NCBI GenBank assembly: GCA_905201285.1
Contig: CAJKNM010000079.1
Coordinates: forward strand, 1-7,364
Length of the DNA stretch: 7,364 bases
Direction of reading: 5' to 3'
Source: an uncultured Eubacteriales bacterium
GTDB taxonomy: Bacteria > Bacillota > Clostridia > Monoglobales > Monoglobaceae
Both the position numbers and the translations under genes were made by a program. The notes below the pieces were generated by a model. The model made no database searches. It was given only the letters and a program-made list of their open reading frames with translations, and had not been told where the DNA came from. Numbering within the stretch: the first letter of the stretch is position 1; the number at the start of each line of letters is the position of its first letter. Positions 1 to 6,461 of the stretch are shown one piece after another.

Positions 1-27
1 TATTAAATTTTTAAGGAGAGATTAGAA

Positions 28-1053
28 ATGATGAGAAAGATGAGAATGACGAGACGAGTAAATGTATTTAAAAAGGTAATTTCAGCGGTTGCCGTTTCAG
101 CTTTAGCGGCCGCAATGCTCACCGGCTGTGGCACTTCAACAGGCTCAAACACCGGCTCCGGTCAGGAAAACAAGGTATACAAAGTCGGTGTAACACAGAT
201 TTCAGACCACCCATCGCTTGATAATTGTCGCAAGGGTTTCATTGAGGGACTTAAAAATGAAGGCTTTGTCGAAGGTCAAAATCTTGAAATTGAATTTGTC
301 GGTGCACAGGATGATATGGCTAAGAATACACAAATTGCTCAGAACTTTGCAAACGCAGGCAAGGATTTGGTGTGCGGCATAGCCACTCCATCCGCTCAGG
401 CTCTTTACGCCGCGTGTCACGATAAGAACATTCCGGTAATATTCAACGCTGTTTCAGACCCCGTTGCTGCAAACCTTGCAAAGTCAAAGACAGAGGCTCT
501 TCCCGGAATCAGCGGTGTATCTGACCAACTTCCGGTCGAGGCTCAGCTTCAGCTTATCAGAAAGATGCTTCCGGATGCTAAAAAAATCGGTATTCTCTAT
601 TCAACAGGTGAAGCTAACTCAGTCAGCACTCTTGAAGTTTATAAAGAACTCGCCCCGAAGTATGGATTTGAAATTGTAGATAAAGGCATATCTAAAAAGG
701 CTGATGTTCCCGCCGCGGCGGATGTTGTTTTAAACGAGGTTGACTGTATCTCCAATATGACTGACAACACTGTTGTTGCATCACTTGCTATTGTTCTCGA
801 TAAGGCTAACGCTAAAAAAATTCCGGTATTCGGTTCTGAAGAAGAACAGGTTAAAAACGGCTGTCTTGCTTGTGCCGGTCTTGACTATGTTCAGCTCGGT
901 GTTCAGGCAGGCGAAATGGCAGGTAAGGTTCTCAAAGGCACTGATATATCAACCCTTCCTTATGAAACTCTTACCGAGAGCAGTGTAAAGGTTAATGACG
1001 AGGTTGCCTCTTCTTTAGGAATCACTGTTCCCGACGATATTAAAACAAAGTAA
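28..1053 (+). CDS. ABC transporter substrate-binding lipoprotein, TrpX-like (putative tryptophan/aromatic amino acid)
   Basis: This is the extracellular solute-binding component of the importer encoded with the next two genes. The 341-residue product begins with a basic N-region (Arg and Lys at residues 3-16), a hydrophobic stretch at about 17-31, and a lipobox LTGC with Cys34 as the lipidation site, so it should be tethered to the outer face of the membrane. A Ser/Thr/Gly-rich linker (about 35-47) precedes a two-lobed periplasmic-binding-protein fold of the ABC_sub_bind family. Family hallmarks are VGVTQISDHPSLD near residue 53, the PVIFNAVSDP stretch, and GSEEEQVKNG from residue 269. Relatives in streptococci bind L-tryptophan, which is family knowledge; the substrate here is inferred. 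The start is the ATG at 28, nine bases after AAGGAG (13-18). ATG codons at 31, 40 and 46 are in frame but fit the ribosome binding site less well. The length is normal for the family. Confidence 0.9.
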   Translation: MMRKMRMTRRVNVFKKVISAVAVSALAAAMLTGCGTSTGSNTGSGQENKVYKVGVTQISDHPSLDNCRKGFIEGLKNEGFVEGQNLEIEFVGAQDDMAKNTQIAQNFANAGKDLVCGIATPSAQALYAACHDKNIPVIFNAVSDPVAANLAKSKTEALPGISGVSDQLPVEAQLQLIRKMLPDAKKIGILYSTGEANSVSTLEVYKELAPKYGFEIVDKGISKKADVPAAADVVLNEVDCISNMTDNTVVASLAIVLDKANAKKIPVFGSEEEQVKNGCLACAGLDYVQLGVQAGEMAGKVLKGTDISTLPYETLTESSVKVNDEVASSLGITVPDDIKTK

Positions 1054-1073
1054 TTAAAAACAACTGAAATTTT

Positions 1074-1102
1074 GGGCGGCTCTAAAAGCCGCCTTGTATT
1101 TT
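1074..1102 (+). terminator. Intercistronic hairpin, likely attenuator or partial terminator
   Basis: GGCGGCT (1075-1081) pairs perfectly with AGCCGCC (1087-1093) around a 5-base CTAAA loop. The tract TTGTATTTT follows (1094-1102). The stem is GC-rich, but the T-run is interrupted by G and A, so some readthrough is expected. It lies between the binding-protein gene and the permease gene, where such elements commonly keep the binding protein more abundant than the membrane parts. It could also act as a 3'-end stabiliser of a processed first-gene mRNA. The hairpin is seen in the sequence; its function is inferred. Confidence 0.7.
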
Positions 1103-1110
1103 GAGTGACA

Positions 1111-1114
1111 GGAG
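1111..1114 (+). promoter_or_regulatory. Ribosome binding site that sets the permease start at 1125
   Basis: GGAG, within ACAGGAGA, lies ten bases before the ATG at 1125. The alternative upstream TTG at 1101 has no such site before it and lies in the T-tract of the preceding hairpin. This decides the start. Confidence 0.8.
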
Positions 1115-1124
1115 ACGATTAAAA

Positions 1125-2018
1125 ATGAACGGTATTGTAATCAGTATATTTGAACAAGGTCTGATTTATGGAATAATGGCTCTCGGAATATACATAAGCT
1201 ATAAAATTCTTGACTTTCCGGACTTATCGGTAGACGGAACTTTTCCGCTCGGGGCGGCGGTTACGGCTGCACTTATGCTGAAAGGCATAAACCCATGGCT
1301 ATGCCTTCCGATTTCGGCCGCGGCCGGATGTATAGCCGGTGCGGTAACAGGAATCCTTCACGTTAAGCTTAAAATCAAGGACTTGCTCGCCGGCATTCTT
1401 ACAATGACCGCTCTTTATTCTGTAAATTATAGGGTTGCGGGTGCTCCTAACCAATTCCTAATGGGAAAATCAACCGTATTTACTCTTCCGGAGTCTGTAC
1501 CGACATTTATTACATCATACAAGTATATAATTGTCATATTTGTGATAGCTGTCGCGATGAAGCTTGTGCTTGATTGGTATCTTTCGACAAAATCGGGCTT
1601 TCTTTTAAGAAGTGTCGGTGATAACGAAGGCTTGGTTGTCACCCTTGCTCAAAATCCCGGTACAATCAAGATTATAGGTCTTGCAATCTCAAACGGTTTG
1701 GTTGCTTTATCCGGTTCGCTTGCCTGTCAGCGTTCTATGCAGTTTGATATAACCTCGGGTACAGGCACAATGGTAATGGGCCTCGCCGCGGTTATAATAG
1801 GTACAACAATATTTAAAAAGATAAAATTTATGCGTCTGGCAACGGGTGTGCTCTTTGGTATGATTATATACAAGGCGTGTATTACCGCGGCAATAAGCAG
1901 CGGCATGGCTTCATCTGACACTAATCTGATAATCACAGTTCTTTTTGTTGCGACGCTCTTGATTAATGACTTTACATCACGTAAAAGTAAGAAAAAAGGG
2001 GGCACGATCAATGCTTAG
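1125..2018 (+). CDS. ABC transporter permease (BPD_transp_2-type, TrpY-like)
   Basis: This is the membrane-spanning component of the importer. Starting at the ATG at 1125, it has 297 residues and about eight or nine hydrophobic segments (roughly 4-28, 40-54, 58-80, 85-102, 133-150, 180-200, 213-231, 238-258, 266-282). It ends in a basic cytoplasmic tail (RKSKKK). The motif DFPDLSVDG at residues 30-38 is typical of permeases paired with ABC_sub_bind-type lipoproteins. The loop around LRSVGDNEG (161-169) resembles the cytoplasmic coupling helix that contacts the ATPase. The gene follows the binding-protein gene after about 70 bases containing a hairpin, and its last 8 bases overlap the ATPase gene, which implies translational coupling. 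An in-frame TTG at 1101 would add eight residues but lacks a ribosome binding site. The fold assignment is firm; the substrate is inferred from the family. Confidence 0.9.
   Translation: MNGIVISIFEQGLIYGIMALGIYISYKILDFPDLSVDGTFPLGAAVTAALMLKGINPWLCLPISAAAGCIAGAVTGILHVKLKIKDLLAGILTMTALYSVNYRVAGAPNQFLMGKSTVFTLPESVPTFITSYKYIIVIFVIAVAMKLVLDWYLSTKSGFLLRSVGDNEGLVVTLAQNPGTIKIIGLAISNGLVALSGSLACQRSMQFDITSGTGTMVMGLAAVIIGTTIFKKIKFMRLATGVLFGMIIYKACITAAISSGMASSDTNLIITVLFVATLLINDFTSRKSKKKGGTINA
1996..2002 (+). promoter_or_regulatory. Ribosome binding site of the ATPase gene inside the permease gene
   Basis: AAGGGGG lies eight bases before the ATG at 2011, inside the 3' end of the permease gene. It supports 2011 as the ATPase start rather than an in-frame ATG at 1966, which would add 15 basic residues unlike an ABC ATPase N-terminus. 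Confidence 0.8.
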
Positions 2019-2784
2019 ACTATCACATATAAACAAATCATTTAATGTAGGAACCGTTGATGAAAAGCAGCTTTTTAAGGACTTCAACATCGAAATATCC
2101 AAGGGCGAATTTGTTTCTGTAATAGGAAGTAACGGCTCGGGAAAAACCACGATGCTGAATATCATTTCGGGAGATATAAAACCTGATAGCGGAGATGTCT
2201 TTTTAAGCGGTGATAATATAACAAAGATGGCTAACTATAAAAGGGCGCGAAGAATTTCGCGGGTATTTCAGAATCCGTCAAACGGCACCTGTCCTACTAT
2301 GACTATTCTTGAAAATATGTCTATCGCGGACAATAAGGGTAAAAGTTTTAACCTCACAAAAGGTCTGAATAACAAACGTAAGGATTTTTACAGAAGTCGT
2401 CTTGAAACGCTCGGTATGGGACTCGAAAACCGTCTCGGAACTCTGACCGGTTCTCTTTCCGGAGGTCAGCGACAGGCGCTTGCGCTTATTATGGCTACGC
2501 TTGCTAAGCCCGACATTCTTCTTCTTGACGAACACACTGCCGCTCTTGATCCAAAATCCGCCGATATAGTAATGCGCCTAACCGATGAGGTTGTTAAAGA
2601 AAACGAAATAACAACGGTTATGATTACTCATAATTTACGATATGCGGTTGAATACGGAACACGAACCATAATGATGCATGAAGGCAATGCAATAATGGAT
2701 GTCTCCGGCATCGAAAAGTCAGAAAAGACAACAAACGATTATCTTAAAATTTTCAATAAAATAAGTATTGAATGCGGAAACTGA
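2011..2784 (+). CDS. ABC transporter ATP-binding protein (TrpZ-like)
   Basis: This cytoplasmic ATPase powers the importer formed with the two upstream gene products. All nucleotide-binding motifs are intact in the 257-residue protein: Walker A GSNGSGKTT at 39-47, Q-loop Gln87 (VFQNP), signature LSGGQ at 149-153, Walker B ILLLDE ending at Asp173-Glu174, a D-loop after HTAALD (175-180), and the H-loop His207 (MITHN). The LLDEHTAALD form is characteristic of ATPases that partner TrpY-like permeases, whereas most ABC ATPases have a Pro-Thr/Ser pair at that point. The start overlaps the permease gene by 8 bases, and the stop codon sits inside the stem of the operon terminator. No regulatory C-terminal domain is present. 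The protein should be active; the transported substrate is inferred only. Confidence 0.93.
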   Translation: MLRLSHINKSFNVGTVDEKQLFKDFNIEISKGEFVSVIGSNGSGKTTMLNIISGDIKPDSGDVFLSGDNITKMANYKRARRISRVFQNPSNGTCPTMTILENMSIADNKGKSFNLTKGLNNKRKDFYRSRLETLGMGLENRLGTLTGSLSGGQRQALALIMATLAKPDILLLDEHTAALDPKSADIVMRLTDEVVKENEITTVMITHNLRYAVEYGTRTIMMHEGNAIMDVSGIEKSEKTTNDYLKIFNKISIECGN

Positions 2785-2810
2785 GCCACTGCTCAGCATC
2801 CGCATTTTTT
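2771..2810 (+). terminator. Rho-independent terminator of the ABC transporter operon
   Basis: The outer stem AATGCGGA (2771-2778) pairs with TCCGCATT (2799-2806). After a small AA/CA internal loop, the inner stem CTGAGC (2781-2786) pairs with GCTCAG (2791-2796) around a CACT loop. A run of six T (2805-2810) follows. The ATPase stop codon TGA (2782-2784) lies inside the inner stem, so terminating ribosomes could affect folding. Confidence 0.9.
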
Positions 2811-2813
2811 GAT

Positions 2814-2841
2814 GATAAGTTTTATTAAAATAAAACTTATC
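2814..2841. repeat. Perfect 13-bp inverted repeat in the AT-rich spacer
   Basis: GATAAGTTTTATT (2814-2826) is the exact inverse complement of 2829-2841, with only AA between the arms. TTTT follows at 2842-2845. It begins four bases after the T-run of the preceding terminator. It may be a second, backup terminator of the ABC operon, or an operator for a dimeric repressor. A two-base gap would force a few pairs open in RNA, which slightly favours a DNA-level role. The symmetry is observed; the role is not known. Confidence 0.6.
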
Positions 2842-2893
2842 TTTTATCATTGCTTATTGACGCACACCTCGTTCTCGACAAGAAAGAAATTTT

Positions 2894-2923
2894 TATATAC
2901 ATTTTTTATCAAAAATGTGTATA
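2894..2923. repeat. Second AT-rich imperfect inverted repeat
   Basis: Bases 2894-2906 pair with 2911-2923 around a TATC loop, with 13 continuous pairs including one G-T wobble (T2898 with G2919). A T-rich tract (TTCTTATTT) follows. It lies in the 227-base spacer 2785-3011, which holds no credible coding sequence. It may be a weak terminator or a protein site upstream of the next promoter. An AT-rich repeat of this size can also occur by chance. Confidence 0.4.
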
Positions 2924-2948
2924 TTCTTATTTACTTTTGCCTTCGACA

Positions 2949-2977
2949 TTGATTTATTTTTCCTTTGAAGTTATACT
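2949..2977 (+). promoter_or_regulatory. Sigma-A-type promoter for the small discoidin-like gene
   Basis: A -35 element TTGATT (2949-2954), a 17-base spacer and a -10 element TATACT (2972-2977) match the vegetative consensus well. Transcription would begin near 2984 and give a leader of about 28 bases. The same -35 hexamer and spacing occur in the promoter before tmk. A perfect TATAAT at 2983-2988 has no good -35 at the right distance. Confidence 0.6.
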
Positions 2978-2995
2978 CTAATTATAATTAAGAAA

Positions 2996-3000
2996 AGGAG
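2996..3000 (+). promoter_or_regulatory. Ribosome binding site serving overlapping ATG/GTG starts
   Basis: AGGAG lies nine bases before an ATG at 3010 and eleven bases before a GTG at 3012. The ATG frame stops after 19 codons (TAA at 3067-3069). The GTG frame is the long conserved-looking one. Both starts share the G at 3012. Confidence 0.7.
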
Positions 3001-3011
3001 CAACAAAAGAT

Positions 3012-3530
3012 GTGGTTAATCCCGATGCCCCCGAATGGAGTAATCCTAAAGATTCAAAGGCATTTTTAAACGGTGAAATAACTGAATTTCCTCATGCATA
3101 TGCAAACCGTGTCACCCGAAACGAGGGCTGCTTCTATGCGCGGAATGCAATTGATGGATATTCAGATCCGAACGGCCACGGGAATTATCCATATCACAGC
3201 TGGGGCGGAGCTGTTCATAAGGACTTGGTTTTTTCGGTTTATTTCGGCAGGCCGGTTAAGGTTGACAAGCTCGTTCTCTGTCTCAGGAGCGATTTTAGTC
3301 TGGATGACAAAGGCCGTGAACACGATACCTATTGGCACACAGCCAGAATAGAGCTCTCTGATGGATTCGGAACGGAAATTCATCCAATCAAGACCCCTAA
3401 CAATCAGGAATTCGAACTCGGTGAGCATACAACCGAGTGGTTAAAGCTTTCGCGTCTTGACCCTCTCCAACACGATATGAGTCAAAACTTTGCTGCACTG
3501 ACCCAAATTGAGCTTTGGGGTAAGGATTAA
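3012..3530 (+). CDS. Discoidin-like (F5/8 type C-like) beta-sandwich protein, function unknown, possibly 5'-truncated
   Basis: The predicted 172-residue protein has no signal peptide or membrane segment, so it is probably cytoplasmic. It resembles the galactose-binding-like fold used in carbohydrate-binding domains: NAIDG at 45-49, YPYHSWG at 59-65, then VYFGRPVKVDKLVLCLRSDF, an HDTYWHTARIELSDG-type strand pair, and the typical closing strand ALTQIELWG. Relatives I recall from Firmicutes carry an extra N-terminal domain of about 100 residues before this module; that is memory, not a search. Here the frame is open upstream only to 2988 and has no ATG, so the start must be the GTG at 3012, which overlaps an out-of-frame ATG. 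The gene could be a stand-alone module, a truncated copy with a re-made start, or frameshifted near its 5' end. It has its own promoter, ribosome binding site and terminator, which argues for expression. The ligand is unknown. Confidence 0.7.
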   Translation: MVNPDAPEWSNPKDSKAFLNGEITEFPHAYANRVTRNEGCFYARNAIDGYSDPNGHGNYPYHSWGGAVHKDLVFSVYFGRPVKVDKLVLCLRSDFSLDDKGREHDTYWHTARIELSDGFGTEIHPIKTPNNQEFELGEHTTEWLKLSRLDPLQHDMSQNFAALTQIELWGKD

Positions 3531-3531
3531 A

Positions 3532-3553
3532 AATGCTCCCTTTCGGGAGCATT
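3532..3553. terminator. Bidirectional terminator between converging genes
   Basis: AATGCTCCC (3532-3540) pairs with GGGAGCATT (3545-3553) around a TTTC loop. Read on the minus strand, the stem runs into five T, a good terminator for the tmk-metK-rqcH operon. Read on the plus strand, it is followed by the weaker TATTCTT tract for the discoidin-like gene. The rqcH stop codon (3552-3554) overlaps the stem, and the two stop codons are only about 20 bases apart. Confidence 0.85.
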
Positions 3554-5288
3554 ATTCTTCACTCGGTGTGACATAGACCGTGTTATATCTGTCATAGATA
3601 ACCATACCCGGCTTTGCGCCGTTAGGCTTTTTTACGTTTTTAATCAGGGTATAATCAACGGGAACCTTTGACGAATTTCGAGCCTTGCTATAATATGCCG
3701 CAAGCTTCGCCGCCTGCATCATCGTTGTTTCCGGTGCCTCGCCTGTTCCTCTTGTTCGGATAATCGTATGTGAACCCGGTATTTCCTTCGTATGGAACCA
3801 CAAGTCGGTCGAATATGCGGATTTAAGTGTGAGTTCGTCATTCTGTCTGTTATTTCTTCCAATAAGAATCTCATATCCGTCGACCGATATTATTTTTATC
3901 GGCTCAGACTTCTTCTGCTGTTTTTTCTTTGCATTATTCTGCTTCGCGATATACCCCTCTGTCATTAGCTCTTGTCTGATTTCATCAAGTTCAACCGGGG
4001 TGTCTGCATTTTCAAGCGCATCAGCAACACTTTCCAAATAATACTTCTCATTTTCAGCAATTTCAAGCTGCTCACTTGCGAACTTCTCGGTTGTCTTTGC
4101 CTTGTTATATCGCTTATAAAATCTTTGCGCGTTCTGAGACGGACTTATATCAGCCTTAAGCGGAATTTCAATTTTCTCACCGCTTTCACTGTAATAATTT
4201 TGAACACTGACGCTCTTGTCACCGTATTTAACTCTATAAAGGTTTGCCGTAAGAAGGTCACCGTACATCTTATATTTATCCCTGTCCTGTGCCGAACGAA
4301 TATGTTCCTTGTGCATTACGATTTTCTTCTGACAACGCTCAATGTTGTTATGAATCAGCTTTAAAAGTGCCGCTGAACGTCTGTTCATATGTTCACGGCG
4401 GCTTCGTATCTCAAAAAACGAATCAATGACCTCGCTGATCGAATCATATTCCTCTATTTTATATGCGCCTTCGTATTGACCCAGCCGCACACAAGAGAAT
4501 GCAACAGGCTTCTTCTCGCTCGGTTCAATAACAAGCGAGGGTTCATAGATACCCCCGCATATATTTTTTAAAAAGTCAACGGTATGAACCACAAAAGCAG
4601 CACAATCAACCTCACACTTCATCATCTTTGTATTGCCGGAAAACCGATAAACTATCTCCCGCGCAAGCAAAGGACTCATTCCCATAATCTCGGAGAGCAG
4701 GAACTTATCCATAAGAGTATCCTCCGGCTGAGCAGCAAGCGCCTCCATCAACTCAGTTGCCTTAAGGCTGTCCGCCGCTGTCTTATCCTGTGCCGGCGGA
4801 AGTTCATACGTCATTCCGGGCAGGACTTGCCTAACCGCGCTTACAGTAAAATCTATATGCTTAGCGCTGTCCATTATTCTTCCGCTGTCATCAACCAAAA
4901 TTATATTGCTGTGCCTTCCCATAATCTCGATTATGACCGAACGCGTGCACAAATCGCCTAGTTCGTTTCTCGTCTCTGCATCTATCCTTACTACGCGGTC
5001 AAATCCATTCTGTTTTATATCTACAATTACCGCACCGGCCAAATGCTTTCGCATAAGCATACAAAGCATGGGCGGAGTCATCGGGTTCTCGCGCTGAACC
5101 TCTGTCAGGTGTATTCGCGGATTTGACGCGCTCGCTGATAAAAGAAGCTTATAATTTCCGCTTCTCGTGCGGACAGATAGAATAATTTCATCCTTCTCGG
5201 GCTGATAAACCTTGTCTATTTTTCCGTTAAGCAGCTTCGAGCGAAGTTCATCAGTGACACAATGTGTCACAAAACCGTCAAATGACAT
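3552..5288 (-). CDS. rqcH: RqcH, NFACT-family ribosome quality control factor (Rqc2 homologue)
   Basis: RqcH binds obstructed 50S subunits carrying peptidyl-tRNA and recruits alanyl-tRNA to add a C-terminal alanine tail that marks the chain for proteolysis (established in Bacillus subtilis). Older annotations call it fibronectin-binding protein. The 578-residue product has the whole architecture: an NFACT-N domain from residue 1 with the tRNA-binding Asp97-Arg98 pair (GFDR) at the same numbers reported for B. subtilis, and EIMGRHSNIILVD (121-133). A helix-hairpin-helix-like region follows near 195-220, then a long charged helical coiled-coil region (about 280-440). The C-terminal NFACT-R domain (about 465-575) has DLWFHTKEIPGSH. 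The start is ATG with AAGGGGGG (5295-5302) six bases upstream. It is the last gene of the operon, about 20 bases after metK, and ends in the shared terminator. Length and key residues look fully functional. Confidence 0.95.
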   Translation of the reverse strand: MSFDGFVTHCVTDELRSKLLNGKIDKVYQPEKDEIILSVRTRSGNYKLLLSASASNPRIHLTEVQRENPMTPPMLCMLMRKHLAGAVIVDIKQNGFDRVVRIDAETRNELGDLCTRSVIIEIMGRHSNIILVDDSGRIMDSAKHIDFTVSAVRQVLPGMTYELPPAQDKTAADSLKATELMEALAAQPEDTLMDKFLLSEIMGMSPLLAREIVYRFSGNTKMMKCEVDCAAFVVHTVDFLKNICGGIYEPSLVIEPSEKKPVAFSCVRLGQYEGAYKIEEYDSISEVIDSFFEIRSRREHMNRRSAALLKLIHNNIERCQKKIVMHKEHIRSAQDRDKYKMYGDLLTANLYRVKYGDKSVSVQNYYSESGEKIEIPLKADISPSQNAQRFYKRYNKAKTTEKFASEQLEIAENEKYYLESVADALENADTPVELDEIRQELMTEGYIAKQNNAKKKQQKKSEPIKIISVDGYEILIGRNNRQNDELTLKSAYSTDLWFHTKEIPGSHTIIRTRGTGEAPETTMMQAAKLAAYYSKARNSSKVPVDYTLIKNVKKPNGAKPGMVIYDRYNTVYVTPSEE

Positions 5289-5309
5289 AGTTTGCCCCCC
5301 TTATAACCC

Positions 5310-6455
5310 TTATTTTTTCAATTCGTCAACCTTGTCAAGCTTCTCCCACGGAAGATCAAGATCCGCTCTTCCGAAATGACCGTAAGCCGCTGTCTGTTTA
5401 TATATCGGCCTGCGTAAATCAAGGCCGTTTATGATTCCGCTCGGACTTAAGTCAAACACCTTTGATACCTTCTCTGCGATTTCCTCATCACTGATTACTC
5501 CCGTTCCCCTTGTGTCTATACGGAGTGAAACAGGATGTGCAACGCCTATCGCATAGGCGAGCTGAACCTCGCACGCCTTAGCGAGCCCTGCGGCAACAAC
5601 ATTCTTCGCAACATATCTTGCGGCATAAGCGGCGCTTCTGTCAACCTTTGTCGGGTCCTTACCCGAAAAAGCTCCGCCGCCGTGGCTTGCGTATCCGCCA
5701 TAGGTATCAACGATAATCTTCCTTCCCGTATGACCCGAATCACCATGAGGGCCGCCTATAACAAACCGTCCGGTAGGATTGATAAAATATTTCGTATCGT
5801 CATCAAGAAGCTTCGGATCAATTACCGGAAGTATAACCTTCTCTTTAATATCCCTGCGAAGTGTCTCAATATCCACATTTTCATCATGCTGACTTGAAAT
5901 AACAACCGTGTCAACACGCTTAACCGAACCATCTTTATTATATTCAACGGTGACCTGTGACTTTCCGTCCGGGCGAAGATAACCGAGAGTTCCTTCCTTA
6001 CGAACCTGTGTCAGTCTAAGAGCCAGCTTATGCGCAAGTGAAATCGGCATAGGCATATACTCCTCTGTTTCATCACACGCAAACCCAAACATCATTCCCT
6101 GATCGCCGGCCCCGATTCCGTCACCGTTGTCGTCAACACCCATAGCAATATCACCCGACTGTTCATCAATCGCAGTTATAACAGCACAGGTATCACAGTC
6201 AAAGCCGTATTTAGCCCTGTCATATCCAACCGAGCGTACAGTTTCCCTCACGATTTTAGTAATATCAACATAGGTTGACGTGCTTATCTCGCCCACAACC
6301 AAAACCAGACCCGTCGTGACGGTAACCTCACAAGCAACGCGGGCATACTTGTCCTCTTTCAGAATCGCGTCAAGTATTGCATCGGAAATCAAGTCGGAAA
6401 TTTTATCGGGATGTCCCTCCGTAACCGACTCAGATGTAAAAAGTCTCTTATACAT
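5310..6455 (-). CDS. metK: S-adenosylmethionine synthetase (methionine adenosyltransferase)
   Basis: MetK makes S-adenosylmethionine from methionine and ATP, releasing phosphate and pyrophosphate in the cytoplasm, and supplies nearly all cellular methylation. The 381-residue protein is close to the usual bacterial length (about 380-400). Visible motifs are SESVTEGHPDK with His15, Asp17 and Lys18 at the ATP/metal site, GAGDQG at 115-120, and the phosphate-binding loop GGGAFSGKDP at 259-268 followed by KVDRSAAYAAR. In the segment GDSGHTGRK, residue 242 is His where most enzymes I know have Leu or another aliphatic residue. The start is ATG with AGGAAGGA (6465-6472) nine bases upstream, overlapping the end of tmk. 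Only six bases separate the tmk stop from the metK start, so the two are co-transcribed and probably coupled. No SAM riboswitch or other leader lies directly before it. Confidence 0.97.
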   Translation of the reverse strand: MYKRLFTSESVTEGHPDKISDLISDAILDAILKEDKYARVACEVTVTTGLVLVVGEISTSTYVDITKIVRETVRSVGYDRAKYGFDCDTCAVITAIDEQSGDIAMGVDDNGDGIGAGDQGMMFGFACDETEEYMPMPISLAHKLALRLTQVRKEGTLGYLRPDGKSQVTVEYNKDGSVKRVDTVVISSQHDENVDIETLRRDIKEKVILPVIDPKLLDDDTKYFINPTGRFVIGGPHGDSGHTGRKIIVDTYGGYASHGGGAFSGKDPTKVDRSAAYAARYVAKNVVAAGLAKACEVQLAYAIGVAHPVSLRIDTRGTGVISDEEIAEKVSKVFDLSPSGIINGLDLRRPIYKQTAAYGHFGRADLDLPWEKLDKVDELKK

Positions 6456-6461
6456 TATATA

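Noticed and set aside
1101..1125. TTG start at 1101 for the permease
   Set aside because: It lies in the T-tract of the hairpin with no ribosome binding site; the ATG at 1125 has GGAG ten bases upstream and gives a family-like N-terminus.
1966..2010. ATG at 1966 as the ATPase start
   Set aside because: It would add 15 basic residues read out of frame through the permease tail; the ATG at 2011 has AAGGGGG at the right distance and the normal ABC N-terminus.
2875..2903. Possible promoter TCGACA, 17 bases, TACATT
   Set aside because: The -10 matches only four of six positions, lies inside a hairpin arm, and no gene begins shortly after it.
2983..2988. Perfect TATAAT as the -10 of the discoidin-like gene
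   Set aside because: The bases 17 or 18 upstream (TTCCTT or TTTCCT) are poor -35 matches; the TTGATT and TATACT pair with 17-base spacing is better.
3010..3069. 19-codon reading frame from the ATG at 3010 as a leader peptide
   Set aside because: It has no attenuation-like codon run, and its sequence is just the main gene in another frame; kept only as part of the start-site question.
3829..4961. Several plus-strand open frames of 60-130 codons opposite rqcH
   Set aside because: They lie wholly antisense to a well-conserved gene, lack good ribosome binding sites and resemble no family; they are expected shadows.
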